Assembly (NCBI GenBank): GCA_046263755.1
Contig: JBJYZC010000013.1
Location: 1-64,000, forward strand
DNA: 64,000 nt
Source of the DNA: Lachnocurva sp029100405
Lineage (GTDB): Bacteria > Bacillota > Clostridia > Lachnospirales > Lachnospiraceae
Direction: 5' to 3'
Shown: positions 55,276-63,248 of the stretch, piece after piece
Position numbering within the stretch: the first letter of the stretch is position 1
How the letters are laid out: every line of letters starts with the position of its first letter
Made by a program: the position numbers and the translations under genes
The notes under the pieces: generated by a model
The model's database searches: none
What the model saw: the letters and a program-made list of their open reading frames with translations, nothing else
Told to the model about the DNA's origin: nothing

Positions 55276-55317
55276 ACTATTATAAATCATTCGTCTGGAA
55301 ATTCCTAACTATTATAA
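55276..55317. promoter_or_regulatory. Paired ACTATTATAA direct repeats between araC-type and GH120 genes
   Basis: ACTATTATAA at 55276-55285 and 55308-55317, 32 bases apart (about three helical turns), in the 117-base divergent region. Direct repeats with helical phasing are typical AraC-family sites, but the A/T-rich sequence could also simply be -10 boxes. Confidence 0.35.
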
Positions 55318-55345
55318 GAATTCTTTATAAAAGATTGGAGAAAAG

Positions 55346-57526
55346 ATGACAATATATGTAAATAAAAACTCCAAAGCAGGAGGAGACGGATCCGAGGAAC
55401 ACCCTTTTCGGACGATTCAGGAGGCCGCAGATCTCGCGGGTCCGGGAGATCGTGTTCTGGTTTTCCCCGGGGTTTATCGGGAATATGTACATCCCCGGCA
55501 GGGGGGAACAGAGACGCAAAGAATTGTTTATCAGTCGGTGGAACCTCTTCAGGCAGTCATCACCGGAGCAGAACCGGTCAAGAACTGGGAAAGTCTGGGC
55601 AATGGAACCTGGCGGGCAGCAGTGGACAATTCCATTTTCGGCTCCTTCCATCCATATCGGGAACTGGTATCCGGTGACTGGTTTATGGGCGGCTATATCG
55701 CTCATCGGGGAGATGTCTATTTGAATCACAAGTCTCTCTATGAGGTGCGGTCTTTGGAAGAGGTCCTGCATCCGAAGATTCAACCGGCTTCCTGGGACCC
55801 TCAGGGTTCTCTCTATCAATGGTACAGTGAAGTTCGTGAGGATCAGACGATCTTTTATTGTAATTTTCAAGATCAGGATCCGAATCAGGAGGAGGTAGAG
55901 ATCAGCGTCCGTCCGGCCTGCTTTGCGCCGGAAGTGACAGGAGTGAATTATATCACACTTTCCGGATTCACGGTTCGGGAGGCTGCAACACAGTGGGCTC
56001 CGCCAACGGCTTATCAGGAAGGGATGATCGCCCCGCATTGGTCCAAAGGCTGGATCATTGAAGACTGCGATATCTATGAAGCCAAATGTGCCGGAATTTC
56101 TCTCGGCAAGTACCGGCAGGAGGGAAATGATAACAAGTGGTTAAAATGGAAGTATAAGGATGGAACGCAGACCCAGAGAGAGTGTGTCTGCCAGGCCCAG
56201 GCAGAAGGCTGGTCCAAAGAGACGGTTGGATCTCATATCATCCGCCGCTGTCAGATCCATGATTGTGGACAAAACGGTATCGTCGGACATATGGGTGGAG
56301 CCTTTTCTATCATAGAGGATTGTCATATCCATCATATCAATAATAAACAGAACCTGGCCGGAGCAGAGATTGGCGGGATCAAAATGCATGCCGCCATCGA
56401 CTGCATCTACCGGAGAAATCATATCCACCACTGCACCAGGGGGATCTGGCTGGACTGGGAGGCCCAGGGAAGCCGGATCAGCCAGAATATCTTCCACGAC
56501 AATACTCTGGCGGCTTTTGAAAATGACCCTTGTGAAAAAGAAGGACAGTCAGAAGAAGAGAAGGAAGAGGCCCTTCGAGAGCGAAGAGAGATCTTTGCCG
56601 GTATGGGGGAAGACATCTTCGTTGAGATCTCACATGGGCCGACTTTGATCGATAATAACCTGCTCCTGTCGGATCGGGCATTGAAACTGGCCTGCCAGGG
56701 AGTTGCAGTCTGTCACAATTTCATCGCGGGAAGTCTGGTTTCGATCGGCATCGGAACAGACAATGGTTCAAAGACCCTGCCGTCGCCGCGCTACACGCCT
56801 TATCATTTTCCGCACAGGGTTGAGATCTTCGGCTTTATGACCTGTCTGCATGGGGATGACCGGTTTTATCAGAATATTTTCGTTCAGAAACCCATCCGGC
56901 CGATCATGGCGGCTTATCAAAAGCAGCAAAGACAGCTGCAAGATGGTTGGGACGACGGAAATCTGGAGGTCGGCACCGCTCCTTTTAATGGCTATCCGGA
57001 TTTTTTGGAATGGAAGGCAGAATTCGATGATTACTGCGGTATGGGCTCTGCTCCCAGTGACCGTTATTACAGTCATCTTCCGGTCTGGGCAGAGGGCAAT
57101 GTCTATCTGGCCGGAGCAAAAGCCTGGGAGAAGGAAAAGAGTGCCCTCCTTCTTCCGGATGATCATATCGAATGGAATTTCACGACGGATCCTTCCAGGC
57201 AAGAGGATCGGGATGCCGGGGATGAGACAAGACAGGTGGGACAGGTAATGGATCAGGAAGATCCTGCCTTTGTGGATCCCGTGGATCAGGCTCTTAAGAA
57301 TTTTCGAATACAGATGCCGCAGGCCTTAAAGGTTAAGATCCTGGAATGGTCTAAGGATCAGAAGCTTTCCTTGATCGATACAGAGATGCTTGGTATGGCA
57401 TTTGAACCGGAAGAGAAATTTGAAGCGCCGGATGGCAGTCCGATCACTTTGGACCAGGATCTTAGGAAGGAAGTCAGGACAGCCCCGATCCTTCCCGGCC
57501 CTTTTGCCGATTTTTATGAATCATAG
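55346..57526 (+). CDS. GH120 family beta-xylosidase-like enzyme
   Basis: A 726-residue right-handed beta-helix protein with no signal peptide, so cytoplasmic. It matches, from memory, the GH120 beta-xylosidase of Thermoanaerobacterium along its length: GVYREYVHP, FHPYRELVSGDWF, GDVYLN, QWAPPT...APHWSKGWIIEDC and HDCGQNGIVGHMGG. The catalytic pair corresponds to Asp370 (GIWLDWEAQGS) and Glu427 (DIFVEISHGP). The spacing is 57 residues against 23 in the reference because of a charged ~34-residue insertion (CEKEGQSEEEKEEALRERR). It probably splits xylo-oligosaccharides brought in by the neighbouring transporter. Its stop sits in an 8-bp triplet repeat. Confidence 0.9.
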   Translation: MTIYVNKNSKAGGDGSEEHPFRTIQEAADLAGPGDRVLVFPGVYREYVHPRQGGTETQRIVYQSVEPLQAVITGAEPVKNWESLGNGTWRAAVDNSIFGSFHPYRELVSGDWFMGGYIAHRGDVYLNHKSLYEVRSLEEVLHPKIQPASWDPQGSLYQWYSEVREDQTIFYCNFQDQDPNQEEVEISVRPACFAPEVTGVNYITLSGFTVREAATQWAPPTAYQEGMIAPHWSKGWIIEDCDIYEAKCAGISLGKYRQEGNDNKWLKWKYKDGTQTQRECVCQAQAEGWSKETVGSHIIRRCQIHDCGQNGIVGHMGGAFSIIEDCHIHHINNKQNLAGAEIGGIKMHAAIDCIYRRNHIHHCTRGIWLDWEAQGSRISQNIFHDNTLAAFENDPCEKEGQSEEEKEEALRERREIFAGMGEDIFVEISHGPTLIDNNLLLSDRALKLACQGVAVCHNFIAGSLVSIGIGTDNGSKTLPSPRYTPYHFPHRVEIFGFMTCLHGDDRFYQNIFVQKPIRPIMAAYQKQQRQLQDGWDDGNLEVGTAPFNGYPDFLEWKAEFDDYCGMGSAPSDRYYSHLPVWAEGNVYLAGAKAWEKEKSALLLPDDHIEWNFTTDPSRQEDRDAGDETRQVGQVMDQEDPAFVDPVDQALKNFRIQMPQALKVKILEWSKDQKLSLIDTEMLGMAFEPEEKFEAPDGSPITLDQDLRKEVRTAPILPGPFADFYES

Positions 57527-57542
57527 AATCATAGGATCATAG
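57519..57542. repeat. Three 8-bp repeats spanning the GH120 stop codon
   Basis: AATCATAG, AATCATAG, GATCATAG at 57519-57542. The first unit contains the TAG stop (57524-57526). Confidence 0.85.
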
Positions 57543-57579
57543 AGAAGAAGGTCTTTCTAACCGCTGATAAAGTATCATC

Positions 57580-57640
57580 AAAAGATAAAACTTTCAATTC
57601 GATAAAACTTTCAATTCGATAAAAGATAAAACTTTCAATA
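57580..57640. repeat. Degenerate GATAAAACTTTCAATTC repeats
   Basis: Three copies of GATAAAACTTTCAA start at about 57584, 57601 and 57625, with intervening AAAA, just before the terminator shared by the GH120 and aminopeptidase genes. Confidence 0.8.
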
Positions 57641-57641
57641 A

Positions 57642-57685
57642 AAAACCGCCTCCCCGTCAGATCTTTGATGGGGAAGCGGTTTTTA
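57642..57685. terminator. Bidirectional terminator, copy 2 of a duplicated type
   Basis: AAAACCGCCTCCCC, loop GTCAGATCTTTGAT, GGGGAAGCGGTTTTT between convergent genes. Stem and loop match the hairpin at 49961-50006 except at two compensating or wobble positions, and the flank GTCTATATTTTC is also shared. Confidence 0.92.
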
Positions 57686-57736
57686 AAGCTTCGGTCTATA
57701 TTTTCCGGCTTTTCAAATTTTCTTTTTTTTCTTATT

Positions 57737-59548
57737 TTAGACTTCCACCGGCATCGTGGATGTCCTAAGCCAGCTGAGTTCTTCGCCTTCGAGATAAGGA
57801 GAGATCGTCTCCCAAACCCTCATGTGATAGTCATTCAGCTTGTCGATATCGGACCGGTCCATCTGGGACGGATCAATGGCCTTTAAGTCGATCGGGGCAT
57901 AAGTCAGAGGCTCGAAACGTAAGAAACGTCCGTATTCATTGGTCTCATCTTCGACGCACTCCAGAATGGTTTCGATCCGGATTCCATAAGCATTCTCGAT
58001 ATAGATGCCGGGCTCGTCCGATGTGATCATGCCGGGTTCGAAAACGGTCGATGCATTTCTCCAGCGGATGCTCTGAGGTCCCTCATGTACATTCAAAATA
58101 TAGCCTACGCCGTGACCGGTTCCATGATTGAAGTTCTGTCTCTTCTCCCAGAAAGGTGCTCTTGCATAGGTATCCAATGCTATGCCGTTCGCTCCATAAG
58201 GGAACTTTGCGTAAAGCAGGCGGAGATTGGAAACTGTAACGGTGGTATAATCCCTGATCATTTCCGGTGTCAGTTTACCAAGGACAATGGTTCTTGTGAC
58301 ATCGGTCGTACCATTCTGATAGGTTCCGCCGGAATCCACAAGGAGGAAGCCCTCCGGTTTCAGTTCTGCGCAGCTCTCCTTGGTTGGAGCATAGTGGGCC
58401 ATGGCTGCATTGGCATTGTAAGCGGAAATGGTATCGAAGGAAAGCTCGATATATCCCGGGATCTCGGAACGGAGCTTGTCTAGAAGTTCTGCGGCGGAAA
58501 CTTCCGTGATCTTCTCTTTTCCGATGGCCTTCTGTACCCAATACATGAATTTGCAGAGGGCAACGGAGTCATCGATATAGCACTTTCTGGAATTTTTCAG
58601 TTCCACCTCGTTTTTCACTGCCTTCATTGCAGTCGTCGGATTGGCGCCGAGGAATAGATTTTCCTTTCCGGCTGCATGCGTACAGGCCTCTTTCAAAGCG
58701 AAGGAAGAGGCGTTGGGATCCAGGAAGACTTTGCCATCGAACTTCCACTTGGACAGTGCTTCGAAGAAGTTCTCATAAGGATGCAGGGCAATCTCATGCC
58801 GGATGGCATAGGCCCGGAAGTCTTCAGTAATTTCAGAGTCTTGAAGGAAGAGATCGATCGTATCCTGGCCCAGAATCAGATAGGACAGGGCAACCGGATT
58901 ACAGTGGACATCGTCACCCCGGATATTCAGGAGCCACATGATATCATCAAGCTTTGCCAGGACCCATGCCCGGCAGTCTCTGGCCTTGAGGAATGTGCGG
59001 ACCCTGTTTACCTTGTCCTCCATGTCTTCTCCGACAGTCTCGGTCGGTAAAATGTAGACCGAATGCGAAGGCAGTGCAGGCCGGTTGGTCCAGATCTGGT
59101 CGACCGGTGCAAAGGATCCATTCAGCCTGGCCTGACAGGCTTCCGTCAGTTTCTTATAATTTTCTCCTTCTGTCACGGTAACAGAGCGGCCGTCGAAAGC
59201 CAGGGTCTGCCCCTTGGAAAGATGGTCCTTTAAGAATTCTTCGATGGTAGGGACACCCGGTTCCCCCATCTTCATAAGATGCCATTCGGTCCCCTCCAGC
59301 TCGCCGGCTGCGGAAATGAAGAAGCGGCCGTCGGTCCAGAGCCAGGCACCCTCTTGGGAAACAAGAAGATGCACATTATCACTGGTGCATCCGCTCAGAT
59401 ATTCGGTTACTTTAAAGAAATCACTGACATATTCCGATGCATGATAATCCGAAGATGTAGCAAGGAAGTAGTCAATTCCTTCCTTTGCCATTGTCTGTCG
59501 AAGGGCAGTCAGCCGATCCTTGATACAAGATTTGTTCTCAGATGACAT
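57737..59548 (-). CDS. Xaa-Pro aminopeptidase (M24B)
   Basis: A 603-residue aminopeptidase P that releases N-terminal residues before proline. Two creatinase-like N-terminal domains precede the pita-bread catalytic domain. Metal ligands are seen in LLVDSGGTYQNGTTDVTRT (two Asp), NHGTGHGVGY (His), TSDEPGIYIE (Glu) and LRFEPLT (Glu). The ~600-residue length fits the eukaryote-like form common in Clostridia. Start ATG 59548 with AAGAGGTACTGTA upstream. Confidence 0.95.
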   Translation of the reverse strand: MSSENKSCIKDRLTALRQTMAKEGIDYFLATSSDYHASEYVSDFFKVTEYLSGCTSDNVHLLVSQEGAWLWTDGRFFISAAGELEGTEWHLMKMGEPGVPTIEEFLKDHLSKGQTLAFDGRSVTVTEGENYKKLTEACQARLNGSFAPVDQIWTNRPALPSHSVYILPTETVGEDMEDKVNRVRTFLKARDCRAWVLAKLDDIMWLLNIRGDDVHCNPVALSYLILGQDTIDLFLQDSEITEDFRAYAIRHEIALHPYENFFEALSKWKFDGKVFLDPNASSFALKEACTHAAGKENLFLGANPTTAMKAVKNEVELKNSRKCYIDDSVALCKFMYWVQKAIGKEKITEVSAAELLDKLRSEIPGYIELSFDTISAYNANAAMAHYAPTKESCAELKPEGFLLVDSGGTYQNGTTDVTRTIVLGKLTPEMIRDYTTVTVSNLRLLYAKFPYGANGIALDTYARAPFWEKRQNFNHGTGHGVGYILNVHEGPQSIRWRNASTVFEPGMITSDEPGIYIENAYGIRIETILECVEDETNEYGRFLRFEPLTYAPIDLKAIDPSQMDRSDIDKLNDYHMRVWETISPYLEGEELSWLRTSTMPVEV

Positions 59549-59692
59549 TACAGTACCTCTTTTCTTTTATTGCATATTGCCTTTTGAGCCGTTCGTGGAA
59601 TGTTCCTTATAGCTCTCCTAGCAGTATAGCACAAGATCCAAGGTCGACGGAAACGCTTCTTGCTTTTTCATTTTCCTTTGACACAGATGGCT

Positions 59693-60802
59693 TCAGAAGA
59701 TCCCAAGCTCCCGGAAACTCTTCTCATAATCCGGTCCCTGGCAGAGGCCCTTTTCCGTGATGATGCCCGTGATCAGTTCATGGTCTGTGACATCAAAGGC
59801 CGGATTGAAAGAGGTATCCACGGCAGAGGGAACCATAGGGGTCTCATACCACATGGACTTGATCTCTTCGGGATCCCGCATTTCGATCGGGATCTGGTCT
59901 CCGTCTTTGGTATTTTGATCGATCGTGGAAGAGGGGGCACAGACATAGAAGGGAACGCCGTAGTGCTTAGCGAGAATGGCAAGTCCACTGGTTCCGATCT
60001 TATTGGCTGCATCGCCGTTTCGGGCGACCCGGTCACAGCCGACAAAAATGATCTTGACCCGGCCGGTCTTTAAGAGGAGAGAGGCCATATTGTCGCACTG
60101 GACGGAAGTCGTGATCCCGGCATTGACCAGTTCAAAGGAGGTCAGACGGGCTCCCTGGAGGAGAGGGCGGGTCTCGTCACAGTAGACATGCATATCCTTT
60201 CCTTCCCAGCCATGCTCGAGAGCCAGATACATGGGAGCTGTGGCAGTGCCGTATTTGGCAGTTGCCAGAGTACCGGCATTGCAATGGGTCATGATGCCGA
60301 GCTCCTGACCGGGAACTTTTAAGTCCTTCAGGAGACCAAAGCCGATCTCACCGATATTCCGGCTGATGGCGACATCTTCGTCCCGGATGGCCTGGGCTTC
60401 CTCTAAGAGGGCCTTCTTGATGGCAATTACGGACTCTTCTCTCATGGAAAGGGCTTTTTCTTCCATCCGGTTCAAGGCCCAGAAGAGGTTGACTGCGGTC
60501 GGGCGGGAGCTGGCCAGATAGTCCTTGGTCTCTTTGAATTCCTGATAGAAATGGTTGAAGCTATCCTCCGGCATGGTTCTTGCAAGGACGGCGATCCCGT
60601 AAGCTGCAGCCACACCAATGGCAGGTGCACCACGAACCCGAAGCTTCTTTATGGCTTCCCAGAGATCTTCCTTGTTTTTGATCTGAATTCTCTTAATGGT
60701 GGTGGGGAGAAGGGTCTGATCGATGATATCCACTGACTCCTTGTCCGGTCCCCATTTTACAGTAATTATTTTTTCAAAAAAATCATCGAGACTTTTATTC
60801 AT
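59693..60802 (-). CDS. mtnA: S-methyl-5-thioribose-1-phosphate isomerase
   Basis: A 369-residue aldose-ketose isomerase of the methionine salvage pathway (MTR-1-P to methylthioribulose-1-P). Seen are IQIKNKEDLWEAIKKLRVRGAPAIGVAAAYG, the catalytic Cys in THCNAGTLATA, and the Asp in VGCDRVARNGDAANKIGT. It follows mtnK by 14 bases. No further salvage genes (mtnB, mtnD, mtnW) are in the window, so the product may feed an alternative route such as the DHAP shunt. Confidence 0.96.
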   Translation of the reverse strand: MNKSLDDFFEKIITVKWGPDKESVDIIDQTLLPTTIKRIQIKNKEDLWEAIKKLRVRGAPAIGVAAAYGIAVLARTMPEDSFNHFYQEFKETKDYLASSRPTAVNLFWALNRMEEKALSMREESVIAIKKALLEEAQAIRDEDVAISRNIGEIGFGLLKDLKVPGQELGIMTHCNAGTLATAKYGTATAPMYLALEHGWEGKDMHVYCDETRPLLQGARLTSFELVNAGITTSVQCDNMASLLLKTGRVKIIFVGCDRVARNGDAANKIGTSGLAILAKHYGVPFYVCAPSSTIDQNTKDGDQIPIEMRDPEEIKSMWYETPMVPSAVDTSFNPAFDVTDHELITGIITEKGLCQGPDYEKSFRELGIF

Positions 60803-60816
60803 GCTTTCTCCTTTAT

Positions 60817-62061
60817 TTACAGAGTTTTCTCTGCCTTCTCCCTGGCGCGAAGGACAGCATCAACGAAGGCAGAACCTTTGGTAAAGTTCTCTGCCGAAAG
60901 GATCATTTCCTTCCCTGCCAGAATGTTGATCCGCTCTGCCAGAAGCCTTGCCTTCTCATCTTTGATCGATGTCACATCGACGACATTGGCCATACCGACG
61001 GTCCGTCGATGGAGCTCGGTACCGGCATAACCTGCCGTATCTCTTAAAATTCCGGCCAGATAATATTCCTTGAAGCCCGGGACTTTCGCCATGGGCTCAG
61101 TGACCGCCTGATCATAGGCTTCATTGAATTTTGAAATAAACTGGTCCGTCAGCTCCTCGATGGAGTCCAGACACCAGTCTGAGAAGGCACTGTCACCGGA
61201 AGAAAGCCCGTTGTCATAGGCAAAGATCATGTTGGCAATGATATTTCCGACATCGTAGCCGATCGGTGCAAAGGTGCCGAATTCGCAGTCGAAGACTTTC
61301 ATGGCATCCTCTTTTATGAAGATGGAGCCGGTATGGAGGTCGCCGTGCAGGAGAGCCTGGGCATTGGTCATGAAGTTGAATTTGAGTTTGGCTGCCGCCA
61401 AATGTAAAGCATGGTCTTCATAGAGCTCTTTTTCAACGAAGGTCCGGTTGGGCTCGAAGATATGATTTCTTGAGGCGCCGAGATAGGGTTCCATCAGAAC
61501 GAGCTTTTCTGTGATGTCACAGAGATCCGGCGTGATAAATTTTCTTGTCAGCTCTTTCTTTTCCCTGTGGTCCATGACAAGGTCCGAAGTATAGAGCAGG
61601 GTATTGACCATAAAGGTTGAGATCTGATCTGCGAAAAGAGGAAAAGTCTTATGCTCCAGCATGGCATCCCGCATGACTTGGAAATCGCTGCAGTCTTCCA
61701 TTCCTGAGGCATGCATGATGGTATCATAGAAATAGATATGGGGCACCATGCCGGGCGCCAGTTTCTCTTCGATTTGAAGGATCTCCGATTCCTGGCGGTT
61801 CCGGTCGACCGATGCCGTCATATCCTTGGAGATCCGGGTCTCAAGGCCTGCCTGCTTAATGTAAAGAGAATGCCCCTTTTGATCCTCTACCCGACAGACA
61901 TGGTTGATATTTCCATGCTCAGCGGGGATCCGGGCGGTCATCGTTTTCGGATCCCAGTCGATCATATTCCCTGTCTTCTCCAGTGTGTAGGCGATGACTG
62001 CTTTTTCTGTCCCCTTTGGATCATTCTCATTGATCATTAGAAAATAGTTTGTAAAATCCAT
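60817..62061 (-). CDS. mtnK: S-methyl-5-thioribose kinase
   Basis: A 414-residue kinase that phosphorylates methylthioribose. It shows the APH-like kinase fold with LLHGDLHTGSIFIKE (catalytic loop) and KVFDCEFGTFAPIGYDVGN (metal site). In the N-lobe, HVCRVEDQKGHSLYIKQA contributes to ATP binding. It is followed by mtnA and preceded by telA at 18 bases, so these genes are probably in one transcript. Confidence 0.95.
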   Translation of the reverse strand: MDFTNYFLMINENDPKGTEKAVIAYTLEKTGNMIDWDPKTMTARIPAEHGNINHVCRVEDQKGHSLYIKQAGLETRISKDMTASVDRNRQESEILQIEEKLAPGMVPHIYFYDTIMHASGMEDCSDFQVMRDAMLEHKTFPLFADQISTFMVNTLLYTSDLVMDHREKKELTRKFITPDLCDITEKLVLMEPYLGASRNHIFEPNRTFVEKELYEDHALHLAAAKLKFNFMTNAQALLHGDLHTGSIFIKEDAMKVFDCEFGTFAPIGYDVGNIIANMIFAYDNGLSSGDSAFSDWCLDSIEELTDQFISKFNEAYDQAVTEPMAKVPGFKEYYLAGILRDTAGYAGTELHRRTVGMANVVDVTSIKDEKARLLAERINILAGKEMILSAENFTKGSAFVDAVLRAREKAEKTL

Positions 62062-62079
62062 CTTGTCCCCCTCATAAAA

Positions 62080-63225
62080 TCAGCCTCTGGACATTTCCAG
62101 AAGTTTGTCATGCAGCTCCTTTTCGATGCCGGAAAGTTCCTGCTCTGCGGCCTGGCGTTTGGCCTTGCCGTCTTTTTGGATGGTCATGATCTCATCCATG
62201 GCACTGATCAAGGTCTCATTGGTGTGCCGTAAGGTCTCGATATCGACAATGCCGCGCTCATTTTCCTTGGCCGTCTCAACCGTAACCTGATGCAGTTTAT
62301 CCGCATTCTTCTTTAAGAGATCGTTTGTCATATCATTGATTTCCCGTTCTGCCCGGGCAGCCTGTGAAGCGTGTTCCATGCCGATGGCGATGACCATCTG
62401 ATTCTTCCAGAGCGGAATGGTATTGACGATGGTCGACTGGATCTTCTCAGCCATCTGCAGGTCGGAATTCTGGATGAGACGGATCTGCGGTGCCGTCTGC
62501 ATAGCGATGGTGCGGGTCAGTTCGAGATCATAGAGTTTCTTATCGAAACGCTCGCACTGGGCAGCCAGATCCTTAGCCTTCTGGGCATCTTCAGGCAGCC
62601 CGGACTCTTCTGCCTTGGCCTGCAGTTTCGGCAGATCCTCTGCACGGACGATCTCAAGCTTCTTTTTCCCGGCCAGGATGTACATGGTCAGTTCCTTATA
62701 GTAATTCAGGTTAAGATCATACATCTTATCCAGGACGGCGGAGTCTTTTAAGAGTTTTTGCTCATGGCCTTCCAACTGTTCCTTGACTGTATCTACATTG
62801 CTCTCGACCTTACTGTAACGGGCTTTCAGCTCGTCCAGAGAGTTTTTCTTCTTTTTAAACCAGGCAACGATGCCCTTTTCCTTGTCATCGACATCGAAGT
62901 TCTTAAGCTCTGTTACCAGGCCGGCCAACAGATCTCCGACTTCGCCCATGTCCTTGGTCCGAACATCATCGATCGCTTTCTGGGAGAAGTCTGCCAGATT
63001 CTTCTGGGTGCTGATACCGTAGGACATGACGGCAGCCGAATCGGTCAAATTGATCTTCTCGACAAAGGCATCGACCTGGGCCTGTTCTGCGTCGGACAGC
63101 TCAGCCTCCTTTTCGAAAGCCTGTGGAACTTCCGGCTTCGGCTGGGCCGGAAGGCTCTCTTCCTTCTTTTCTTCGCCGAAAGCTAAGGTCGGGTGAAAAG
63201 TTTCCTCTTTTAACGTGTCATTCAT
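62080..63225 (-). CDS. TelA/toxic anion resistance family protein
   Basis: A 381-residue, mostly helical soluble protein of the TelA (PF05816) family: AQVDAFVEKINLTDSAAVMSYG at the N-terminus, a long charged coiled coil and QMVIAIGMEHASQAARAEREINDMTNDLL near the C-terminus. Family members are linked to tellurite and cell-envelope-antimicrobial tolerance, but the mechanism is unknown. AGGAGGAATGTT precedes ATG 63225. A GTG-like start at 63240 is worse. It pairs with xpaC upstream. Confidence 0.92.
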   Translation of the reverse strand: MNDTLKEETFHPTLAFGEEKKEESLPAQPKPEVPQAFEKEAELSDAEQAQVDAFVEKINLTDSAAVMSYGISTQKNLADFSQKAIDDVRTKDMGEVGDLLAGLVTELKNFDVDDKEKGIVAWFKKKKNSLDELKARYSKVESNVDTVKEQLEGHEQKLLKDSAVLDKMYDLNLNYYKELTMYILAGKKKLEIVRAEDLPKLQAKAEESGLPEDAQKAKDLAAQCERFDKKLYDLELTRTIAMQTAPQIRLIQNSDLQMAEKIQSTIVNTIPLWKNQMVIAIGMEHASQAARAEREINDMTNDLLKKNADKLHQVTVETAKENERGIVDIETLRHTNETLISAMDEIMTIQKDGKAKRQAAEQELSGIEKELHDKLLEMSRG

Positions 63226-63248
63226 AACATTCCTCCTCAATCTTTTGT

